The position numbers and the translations under genes were made by a program. A DNA stretch of 29,181 nt from CAYSLA01 sp964431685 (GTDB lineage Bacteria > Armatimonadota > UBA5829). Numbering within the stretch: the first letter of the stretch is position 1; the number at the start of each line of letters is the position of its first letter. Shown here piece after piece: positions 23,432 to 29,181 of the stretch. Under the pieces are notes generated by a model. It did not search any database and was not told the DNA's origin. It worked only from the letters and a program-made list of their open reading frames with translations. The stretch covers positions 1-29,181 of the forward strand of contig CAYSLA010000025.1 in the NCBI GenBank assembly GCA_964431685.1. Reading direction: 5' to 3'.

Positions 23432-23914
23432 TCAGGCGGCTGTTTTCGTCTTGCCAACCAGTATCTGGCAGCACGTTTCCAGAACGTCGATCATGCACTT
23501 GCCAGCCAGTTTGTGGAGCTCGGGTATCTGTTCGGTGAGTTTGTCTTCGACTATGACGTTCAACGCCGCGAGGTACGTGCCGAGCAGTTCCTGTGAGCTC
23601 AGCTCCATCTCACATATCTTGGAGCAAAACTCGACCAGAGCAGCGTCGTAGTAGCTCGGAGTTCGACCCGTGTTGCCTGCGCTGAGCCGGATGTAGTCGG
23701 CGACAAGTTCGGCGCGTATGTACTCTCGCTCGCTGGCAGTGAGCATCTGGAAGCGGCTCGTAGAAAGGTCGATACCGTTCTGCAGGGCAGTCTCTTCATA
23801 GTCGACCATCTTCGCCAGAAGGGCGTGGGTGTCCGAGCCGACTGCGTGCGAGTGCTCTACGCGACGTGTCGGCTTCTTCGACTTGCTGAAGACCTTGGCT
23901 TTCAGTTGTGGCAC
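23432..23914 (-). CDS. Hypothetical alpha-helical protein
   Basis: 160 residues, not recognised with confidence. The first 25 residues are basic and probably disordered; the remainder is predicted all-helical with acidic helices (ALLAKMVDYEETALQNG, SEREYIRAELVADYIRLSAG, ELLGTYLAALNVIVEDKL). The middle and end resemble the regulatory helical domain of RsbU-type phosphatases in pattern only, which is weak. No signal peptide, no membrane helix. It is convergent with the UPF0173 gene (28-base gap) and divergent from nadE. GTG start with GGATGG 9 bases upstream. Confidence 0.7.
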   Translation of the reverse strand: MPQLKAKVFSKSKKPTRRVEHSHAVGSDTHALLAKMVDYEETALQNGIDLSTSRFQMLTASEREYIRAELVADYIRLSAGNTGRTPSYYDAALVEFCSKICEMELSSQELLGTYLAALNVIVEDKLTEQIPELHKLAGKCMIDVLETCCQILVGKTKTAA

Positions 23915-24044
23915 CTTAATCTACCATCCTCTCGGTTGATAAACGATCAGATTTTGTTGCACAATGAATTATCGGACACGGTACTAGTTTTCTGAAGGTG
24001 ATACTGGCTTGGGAGGGTGAAAGCCTGAATTGGAGTGATTCGCA
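23915..24044. other. Divergent intergenic region before nadE
   Basis: 130 bases between two divergent genes must hold both promoters. On the plus strand TTGATA (23936-23941) is followed after 18 bases by CACAAT (23960-23965), a possible weak promoter for nadE. The nadE SD is GGAG, 9 bases before the ATG. I see no convincing minus-strand promoter and no riboswitch fold. Confidence 0.4.
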
Positions 24045-25784
24045 ATGGAATCGAACAGTCGGATATGCAGGATCAGGGTCGCACTGGCGCAGATCAACTC
24101 AACCGTTGGAGATATCGAGGGCAATACGCGCTCGATCATCTCGTGGATAGCCCGGGCACGGGATTGCGGAGCGGAGCTGGTGGTCTTCCCAGAGTTGGCA
24201 GTCACGGGCTATCCTCCTGAAGACCTGCTCCTCAAGAGTAGCTTCGTAAATGACAACGTGCTGGCGGTCCAGGAGATAGCGGCGGCGACTGCGGGCATAA
24301 CTGCTATTGTGGGATTTGTGGACGCCAACAAAGACATATACAATTCCGCCGCTGTGCTCCACAACGGTTCAGTGGCCGGTATTACGCACAAGATGTTTCT
24401 ACCGAACTACGGGGTGTTTGACGAAGACCGCTATTTTCAGGCAGGCCTGGGGACGCAGGTCTATTCACGCAGCGGTATCAGATTCGGCGTTGAGATATGC
24501 GAGGACCTGTGGTATGCCGACGGCCCGCACTCCTCTCAAGCTATCGCGGGTGGGGCGCATCTGATTGTGGACATCAACTCGTCGCCGTTTTGCGCCGGCA
24601 AGTGGATTGCCAGAGAGCGGATGCTGGCTACACGCGCAGCGGACAACACCTGCGCAATCATCTATCTGAACGCGGTCGGCGGCCAGGATGAGCTGGTTTT
24701 CGACGGGCATTCAATGTTGATCGGAGCCAACGGGGAGACTTTGCTGCGGATGAAATCCTTCGAGCTGCAGTTCGCTGTGGTGGACGTTGATCTGTCGCTC
24801 ATAGAACACCAGCGTCTGATCGATCCGCGCCGCCGCAAAGCTAACAGGTTGTTCGACGGGCCGCGTCCTGCTGAGATCGTTCTGGATACGCTTCCTACTC
24901 CAAAGGCGGCAGGCGAATCCACCCAATCGTGCAGTCCTCCGTCAGAGCTCGAAGAGATATATGCGGCTCTCGTGACCGGCACGCGCGACTATGTGGAAAA
25001 GAACGGATTCAAGAGCGTTGTTCTTGGACTGAGCGGAGGCATCGATTCTGCGATAGTCGCCTGTATCGCCGCAGATGCTCTAGGACCTGAGCGGGTGAGA
25101 GTGCTTGTAATGCCGTCAGAGTTCTCGTCAAACGAAACGCAGTCTGACGCAGAGGCGCTGGCGCTGAACCTGGGCGTTCGCTGTGACCGGATCGCCATTG
25201 ATGATGTGTTTGGGGAGTTCAAGTCGACACTTGCTGGTCTGTTTTCGGAGACCCAGCCTGACGTCACGGAGGAAAACCTGCAGGCTCGAATCCGGGGAAA
25301 TCTGCTGATGGCGGTTTCCAACAAGTTCGGCAGCCTTGTGCTGACGACAGGCAACAAGAGCGAAATGGCCTGCGGATATTCCACGCTCTACGGGGACATG
25401 GCCGGTGGTTTTGCGGTTATTAAGGATGTACCAAAGACGAAGGTGTATCAACTGGCCGAATACCGCAACGGGATCTCGCACGTTATACCTGAGACCATCA
25501 TCACTCGGCCGCCGACCGCGGAGCTTCGCCCCAACCAGACGGACCAGGACACTCTTCCGCCGTATGATCTGCTGGACGGGATTTTGGCAGCCTACGTCGA
25601 AGAGGACAGAAGCATCGCGCAGATTACTGCACTCGGCTATGACGAGGCGACAGTGCGGCGGGTGGTGCGAATGGTTGATATCAACGAATATAAGCGCAGG
25701 CAGGCTGCTCCGGGTGTGAAGATCACAGCCAGAGCGTTCGGCAGAGACCGCAGGCTGCCCATCACAAATCGATATCGAGAATAG
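24045..25784 (+). CDS. nadE: Glutamine-dependent NAD+ synthetase
   Basis: Last step of NAD+ synthesis: amidates nicotinic acid adenine dinucleotide using glutamine. 579 residues. The N-terminal nitrilase-type glutaminase has the catalytic triad Glu50 (FPELAVTGYPPED), Lys116 (THKMFLPNYGVFDEDRYF) and Cys152 (VEICEDLWY). The C-terminal ATP-pyrophosphatase synthetase has its P-loop SGGIDS (330-335) and TTGNKSEMACGYSTLYGDMAG. Both halves complete, so ammonia channelling is expected. The next gene begins 11 bases later, so the two are probably co-transcribed. Confidence 0.98.
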   Translation: MESNSRICRIRVALAQINSTVGDIEGNTRSIISWIARARDCGAELVVFPELAVTGYPPEDLLLKSSFVNDNVLAVQEIAAATAGITAIVGFVDANKDIYNSAAVLHNGSVAGITHKMFLPNYGVFDEDRYFQAGLGTQVYSRSGIRFGVEICEDLWYADGPHSSQAIAGGAHLIVDINSSPFCAGKWIARERMLATRAADNTCAIIYLNAVGGQDELVFDGHSMLIGANGETLLRMKSFELQFAVVDVDLSLIEHQRLIDPRRRKANRLFDGPRPAEIVLDTLPTPKAAGESTQSCSPPSELEEIYAALVTGTRDYVEKNGFKSVVLGLSGGIDSAIVACIAADALGPERVRVLVMPSEFSSNETQSDAEALALNLGVRCDRIAIDDVFGEFKSTLAGLFSETQPDVTEENLQARIRGNLLMAVSNKFGSLVLTTGNKSEMACGYSTLYGDMAGGFAVIKDVPKTKVYQLAEYRNGISHVIPETIITRPPTAELRPNQTDQDTLPPYDLLDGILAAYVEEDRSIAQITALGYDEATVRRVVRMVDINEYKRRQAAPGVKITARAFGRDRRLPITNRYRE

Positions 25785-25795
25785 GAGTTGATACT

Positions 25796-27187
25796 CTGAA
25801 GAAGAGAATTCCCGCAACATCGGATATTGCGCTGGGCTATGTTCAGGACGTGCCCGGTGGGCAGGTGTTTGAGATTGGCAACGGATGGATGATACGTCGC
25901 ATGCACTGCATCGCCGGGCGCATCGGCACGACCAGCCTGGTCAACGCTGCTCATTGTGAGGAGTATCTCGAGGAGATTCTGAGCGAGTTCAGGCTGCACC
26001 TGACCGGCCCGAACGGGTCGATTGTGCTCGACTCAATGGATTTCACCCTGGAAAGCTGGACTACTCCTGAGTGGACAGACGGTAACCGTATACTGCAACT
26101 GCAGATGGCCGCCAGGTTGGATGACGAACCGCTGCAGGTTTCTCTGTTGTATGAAGCATCCGCGGGCGCGTCAGCAATACGCAAGGGGTTGATTGTCGAG
26201 CCCGGCGCACCGCACGGATGGATACTTGAACGAGTGGATCTCGAGATGATGAAGCTCAAGGAACTGGTTGAAGGAGTTACTCCGGCGCAGCGGTTTCGCC
26301 GTCCGGAGGAAGGTTCATACGATGATTCACCTATAATACCCGAAGTCGATGTGTTCGATTCGAGCAGGCGTATGGTCTTTGGCGATCACTCGAAGTCGGT
26401 GTTGAGCTACTGGGGATATAACGAGGGTCTCTTCGTGTTTGTGGAATCGGAGCAGGGTGAGGAATGGTTTGACCGCCCTGTTGGTTTGGTACTCAGTCAG
26501 AAGATGCATGACTTCATCGCCGACGGAGTGTCGGTTGGCCCCGCGCTGATCGGAGGATACGTTGGTCTGGCAGAAGTCGGGTTCAACCGCTACAGGGATG
26601 CGGTTGCCCGGTACTGGCAGGATGCCGAAGTGCTGGAGAAGAGACCTCTGTTGAGCGAGGCGCGGGACGGCGGTTTCCCCGAAAACCACACCCCTGATAT
26701 GGTGGCGCCCATCGAGTACCTGCGCATTCCGCTGATACCCGATGTAAACACCCGCAGGCGAATATACGAGCTTGCCTGGGACAGGCCATTTTCCGCCGTT
26801 CTGGATGAAGTTGTCGAATCGGCCGAGAGCGCGAGGGAGCCCGACCCGCGGGAGATCGCGTTCAAGGCCAGGTTCGCGGACTACTTTGGCTCGTATCGCC
26901 ACGTTCTGGGTTTTCCGGACGGCGTGAATATCGACGGGTGGGCTTACTTCAGGGACGAAGCCGGACTGCTGATTCTGGTAAACCCCGGCGATTCAGCTCA
27001 GGCCACAACGTTGCCCCTGTCAGAGGCATCTTTGGAACTGGGAGGCGAAGGTACAGTGGAGATTGATGACTGGTCCAGCCTTGAACAGGGCGAGACAATG
27101 GGCAAGGCCGACCCTGCCGATCCTCCCGAGCTTGTCCTGGCCCCGGGCGAGATCAAGATCATAGGGATCAATCTCAGAGCCAAGTAA
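25796..27187 (+). CDS. Hypothetical beta-rich protein, possible glycosidase-like ends without catalytic barrel
   Basis: 463 residues if translation starts at CTG 25796, which lies 8 bases after AGGAG (25783-25787); the first GTG (25850) has no SD. The first ~170 residues look like a carbohydrate-enzyme beta-sandwich (FEIGNGWMIRRMHCIAGRIGTTSLVN, then FTLESWTTPEW). The last ~110 (DGWAYFRDEAGLLILVNPG and the strands after it) resemble the C-terminal beta domain of alpha-galactosidase-like enzymes (GH27/GH36). The middle is too short and lacks obvious acid pairs for the usual TIM barrel. No signal peptide, so probably cytosolic. Family resemblance is by eye and weak. Possibly co-transcribed with nadE. 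Confidence 0.75.
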   Translation: MKKRIPATSDIALGYVQDVPGGQVFEIGNGWMIRRMHCIAGRIGTTSLVNAAHCEEYLEEILSEFRLHLTGPNGSIVLDSMDFTLESWTTPEWTDGNRILQLQMAARLDDEPLQVSLLYEASAGASAIRKGLIVEPGAPHGWILERVDLEMMKLKELVEGVTPAQRFRRPEEGSYDDSPIIPEVDVFDSSRRMVFGDHSKSVLSYWGYNEGLFVFVESEQGEEWFDRPVGLVLSQKMHDFIADGVSVGPALIGGYVGLAEVGFNRYRDAVARYWQDAEVLEKRPLLSEARDGGFPENHTPDMVAPIEYLRIPLIPDVNTRRRIYELAWDRPFSAVLDEVVESAESAREPDPREIAFKARFADYFGSYRHVLGFPDGVNIDGWAYFRDEAGLLILVNPGDSAQATTLPLSEASLELGGEGTVEIDDWSSLEQGETMGKADPADPPELVLAPGEIKIIGINLRAK

Positions 27188-27248
27188 GTCGGGTGAATTG
27201 GTGGGAGTTATGAGAAGAATGGGAAGTATGGAAGACACATGCGCCTGG

Positions 27249-27275
27249 TGGGACGGGATTACAGTTCCCGCCCCA
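27249..27275 (+). terminator. Hairpin after the 463-residue gene, terminator-like
   Basis: TGGGACGGGA (27249-27258) pairs with TCCCGCCCCA (27266-27275) with one A-C mismatch around a seven-base loop. Position, 61 bases after the stop, suits a transcription terminator, but there is no T-tract, so intrinsic termination is uncertain. Confidence 0.45.
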
Positions 27276-27316
27276 TCGTGAACTCCACCAAGCCAGGTTG
27301 CGTACGCACTTGCTCC

Positions 27317-27380
27317 GTAGGGGAGGACCTCTGCGTCCTCCCGTAGCATGACGCTTCAGCACGCGGAGGTGCTCCCCTAC
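27317..27380. repeat. Twin inverted palindromic units (REP-like element)
   Basis: The outer arms, 27317-27335 and 27362-27380, are 19 bases each and complementary at 17 positions plus one G-T. Each arm begins a smaller hairpin of its own: GGGAGGAC-CTCTGC-GTCCTCCC on the left (27321-27342), and on the right, read on the minus strand, AGCAC-CTCCGC-GTGCT with the same loop frame. The one true mismatch between arms is compensated within each hairpin (G-C on the left, C-G on the right). This looks like two inverted copies of a dispersed GTAGGGGAG-type palindrome. Confidence 0.75.
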
Positions 27381-27408
27381 ATCGACATCCTACCATCCGA
27401 CAGGGGTG

Positions 27409-27437
27409 TTGACGGCGGCGGGCAGGCGGAGTATACT
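27409..27437 (+). promoter_or_regulatory. Promoter of the AbrB-type regulator and tolC
   Basis: -35 TTGACG (27409-27414), 17-base spacer, -10 TATACT (27432-27437): one of the best sigma-70 type promoters in the window. Predicted start about 27444, leader about 45 bases. It lies about 30 bases downstream of the twin palindrome. Confidence 0.8.
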
Positions 27438-27488
27438 AAGTGTGAACTGTGTGATAATGCGTACGATTCGCAAAGGGGTGATGTACGA

Positions 27489-27755
27489 TTGAACAAGGAT
27501 GTTTCGCTAGCAGAGAACTTCTGCGGTGTTGCCACAGTGGGCGACCGAGGACAGATAGTCATACCTTCTGAGGCAAGAAAGAAGATAGATATCAGCCCAG
27601 GGGACAAGATGGCTGTCATCAGGCATCCAGGTACGGACGGCCTGATCATCTGCAAGATCAAGAGTCTCAGAGAGTTTCTCGACTTTCTTGCTGAAGAGAT
27701 GGACCAGATCGAAAGCAAAATGAATCAGGCGCAGGACCCTGCGTCGGACGAATGA
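27489..27755 (+). CDS. AbrB/MazE/SpoVT-type DNA-binding regulator
   Basis: 88 residues from TTG 27489, with AAGGGG 9 bases upstream. Residues about 14-60 form a SpoVT-AbrB swapped-hairpin domain: VATVGDRGQIVIPSEARKKIDISPGDKMAVI. The rest is a charged helix (LREFLDFLAEEMDQIESKMNQ) likely for dimerisation. No toxin gene follows, so it is unlikely to be an antitoxin; instead it overlaps the start of the efflux gene by 4 bases, which suggests it regulates that operon, possibly its own promoter (inference). Confidence 0.88.
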   Translation: MNKDVSLAENFCGVATVGDRGQIVIPSEARKKIDISPGDKMAVIRHPGTDGLIICKIKSLREFLDFLAEEMDQIESKMNQAQDPASDE

Positions 27756-29119
27756 GGATAGGGATCACAATGAGACTGGGAGTTAGCGTTTTGAAGCTGG
27801 GCTATATCTACTGTCTGGTTTGTGCAGCCGTTGGGATGTCCGTTGCGTTTGCGGAGCCTGCAGTCAATATGTTGACACTGGACAGGGCCCTCGAGATCGC
27901 ATTTGAAGAGAGCCCACGCATCAAGATAGCTCTTGACGAGATCGAGAAGTCAAGGGGTGGAGTGGAAAATGCGGCGTCCAACTTTCGCCCCAAGTTGAGC
28001 GCGGATATTGTGCACGTGCGCCAGGGGCCCGTGGTCAGCATCACCGTGCCCGGAATGGGAACGGCACAGATATCGCCGGACCACAACACCACAGGGAGTG
28101 CGGCGCTGGTGCTGCCTATCGATGTGTCAAGACAACTGGGCTACCTGCACGGACTTTCAAAGCTGCAGTTCGAGATGAGCTACCTGAGCCTGCTCCTCAC
28201 AAGCGAACAACTGATCTATGATGTAAAGAAAGCCTATTTTGACCTGCTCAGAGCTCAGGGCGGCGAGGAGGTCGCTAAGGCTGCACTGGACAGCGCGGAA
28301 GCTAACCTTGCCAATACACGGCTGAAGTTCGACGCTGGAGTTCTGCCGAAGTTCGACGTTAGCCGAGCAGAGACCGAGTCGGCAAGTCTGAGGCAACAGC
28401 TCATTTCAGCGAGCAATGGGGTGCGGATTGCAAGGGCCGCACTGAACAACACTATTGGCCTGCCTGTGGACGAACCTACTGAGGCGGACGCGCTGGAAGT
28501 GACTGTCTCGCAGATTGAGACCGACCTGGCAAAGCGCACTGAACAGGCCTTCAGCGGCAGACCAGAGATTAAGATGGCCTGGAAGTCGATCGAAATGGGC
28601 GAGACAGGCGTGAAGCTTGCCAAGACAGGCAGTTGGCCCAGTCTTGCGGCGTCCGCGGGCTACAACTACAATTTCCGAGCATCAGGATTCAGTTCGGACA
28701 ACAAGTCCTGGAATGCGGCATTGGTGCTCAGCGTTCCCGTGTGGGACGGTGGGCAAACTCGCGCCAGGGTGATGGAAGCCAGAGCTGACGAGTCAAAGGC
28801 AAAAGACGGGTTGGAGCAAGCCAGGCTCGGTATTGGGCTGGACGTAAAAGTCTCTTTGCTTAGCCTGCAGGATGCGACAGAGCGCCTGGACGTCGCATCA
28901 AAGAGCGTCTCGCTGGCCGAGGAGGCACTGCGGCTCGCCAAGGTGCGTTATGACGCGGGAATATCAGCGCTGGTCGAGGTGACAGACGCGGAGGCGGCTT
29001 ATACCCGAGCACGCATAGGTCTCGTGAACGCCAAGTATGATTATGCTACTGCCGTGGCAGGTCTGGAGAAGGCGACCGCCACCCAGCCCGAGATCGCCAG
29101 GCTGCAGTTGTTTAAGTAG
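27752..29119 (+). CDS. TolC family outer-membrane efflux protein
   Basis: Outer-membrane channel component of a tripartite efflux or type I secretion system. 455 residues (449 if ATG 27770 is used, which has the better SD AGGG). A signal peptide ends at about AFA-EP (residues 34-35). Two OEP repeats follow: the first starts LTLDRALEIAFEESPRIKIALDEIEKSRGGVENA, the second SGRPEIKMAWKSIEMGETGVKLAKTGSWPSLAASAGYNYN, each with long alpha-barrel helices. The ending RYDAGISALVEVTDAEAAYTRARIGLVNAKYDYATAVAGLEKATG-like is characteristic. Adaptor and pump genes would be expected downstream, beyond the window edge. Confidence 0.93.
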   Translation: MRIGITMRLGVSVLKLGYIYCLVCAAVGMSVAFAEPAVNMLTLDRALEIAFEESPRIKIALDEIEKSRGGVENAASNFRPKLSADIVHVRQGPVVSITVPGMGTAQISPDHNTTGSAALVLPIDVSRQLGYLHGLSKLQFEMSYLSLLLTSEQLIYDVKKAYFDLLRAQGGEEVAKAALDSAEANLANTRLKFDAGVLPKFDVSRAETESASLRQQLISASNGVRIARAALNNTIGLPVDEPTEADALEVTVSQIETDLAKRTEQAFSGRPEIKMAWKSIEMGETGVKLAKTGSWPSLAASAGYNYNFRASGFSSDNKSWNAALVLSVPVWDGGQTRARVMEARADESKAKDGLEQARLGIGLDVKVSLLSLQDATERLDVASKSVSLAEEALRLAKVRYDAGISALVEVTDAEAAYTRARIGLVNAKYDYATAVAGLEKATATQPEIARLQLFK

Positions 29120-29132
29120 TCCATATCTTTCG

Positions 29133-29162
29133 TATCATTCCGAAGGAATGCGACGAATGATA
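29133..29162 (+). terminator. Two mutually exclusive hairpins after tolC
   Basis: TATCATTC (29133-29140) can pair with GAATGATA (29155-29162), or CATTCC (29136-29141) can pair with GGAATG (29145-29150) around a three-base loop. The two share bases, so only one can form fully. No T-tract is seen before the window ends; function as terminator is uncertain. Confidence 0.35.
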
Positions 29163-29181
29163 GAACAGCGGAGACATTCCG

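Larger units (their letters stand above)
27188..27488. other. Intergenic region with palindromes and a promoter
   Basis: 301 bases without a convincing gene. From left to right it holds a terminator-like hairpin (27249-27275), a pair of inverted palindromic units (27317-27380) and a strong promoter (27409-27437) for the abrB-tolC pair. The reading frame of the AbrB gene is open back to 27348, but it crosses the palindromes and promoter there and lacks family similarity, so it is leader sequence. Confidence 0.7.

Noticed and set aside
27348..27488. N-terminal extension of the AbrB-type gene
   Set aside because: It runs through the palindrome and the promoter, and has no family similarity; TTG 27489 has a good SD.
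1..29181. CRISPR array, prophage, transposase, defence system, tRNA or rRNA
   Set aside because: Looked for spaced repeats, integrase or transposase motifs and RNA gene signatures by eye; none found.

Overview
The window looks like a chromosomal core segment of a free-living, probably diderm, probably anaerobic or microaerophilic bacterium from a little-sampled lineage. The genetic code is standard and base composition moderately GC-rich. TTG and GTG starts are common, usually behind good Shine-Dalgarno (SD) sequences. A TolC-type outer-membrane efflux protein argues for two membranes. Armatimonadota or a similar terrabacterial phylum is my best guess from gene style (fused IspDF, a PIN-TRAM gene beside ispD, Gfo/Idh/MocA next to an MFS gene), but I cannot prove it. 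A run of exactly 100 N at 10496-10595 shows this is a scaffold, not closed sequence.

Left part (1-5862, minus strand): dnaA, a non-coding origin region, recF, a DciA (DUF721) gene with a C-terminal zinc ribbon, a Gfo/Idh/MocA oxidoreductase and an MFS transporter running off the edge. The dnaA-recF gap, where dnaN usually sits, holds what looks like oriC: an AT-rich stretch, three TAG triplets (DnaA-trio), a short GC cluster, a DnaA box, and several more box-like sites.

Middle (5863-16259, plus strand): a lone beta subunit of a class I Fe-S fumarase/tartrate dehydratase is divergent from dnaA. It is followed by iorAB (indolepyruvate:ferredoxin oxidoreductase) and a complete F-type ATP synthase operon (atpZ-like, atpI, atpB, E, F, H, A, G, D, C). 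The c subunit carries Gln26, Glu59, Ser60 and Tyr64 at the positions of the Na+-binding ligands of Na+ c-rings, but has Leu where those rings have Thr.

Right part (16260-29181): a secreted transglutaminase-like protein; nuoA-B-C-D only (the rest of complex I is elsewhere); a membrane PIN-TRAM protein overlapping a fused ispD-ispF gene, which overlaps a UPF0173 metallo-hydrolase; an unknown helical protein on the minus strand; glutamine-dependent NAD+ synthetase; an unknown 463-residue beta-rich protein with an apparent CTG start; a non-coding stretch with twin inverted palindromes; then an AbrB-type regulator overlapping tolC.

Working picture (inference): IorAB makes reduced ferredoxin, a complex I without NuoEFG in this cluster could oxidise it and pump ions, and the ATP synthase uses the gradient. 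The rest is replication initiation and housekeeping. I see no defence island, prophage, transposase, CRISPR array, tRNA or rRNA. The most interesting items are the origin architecture, the c-ring ligand set, the inverted repeat around the assembly gap, and the twin palindrome with a compensatory base change.
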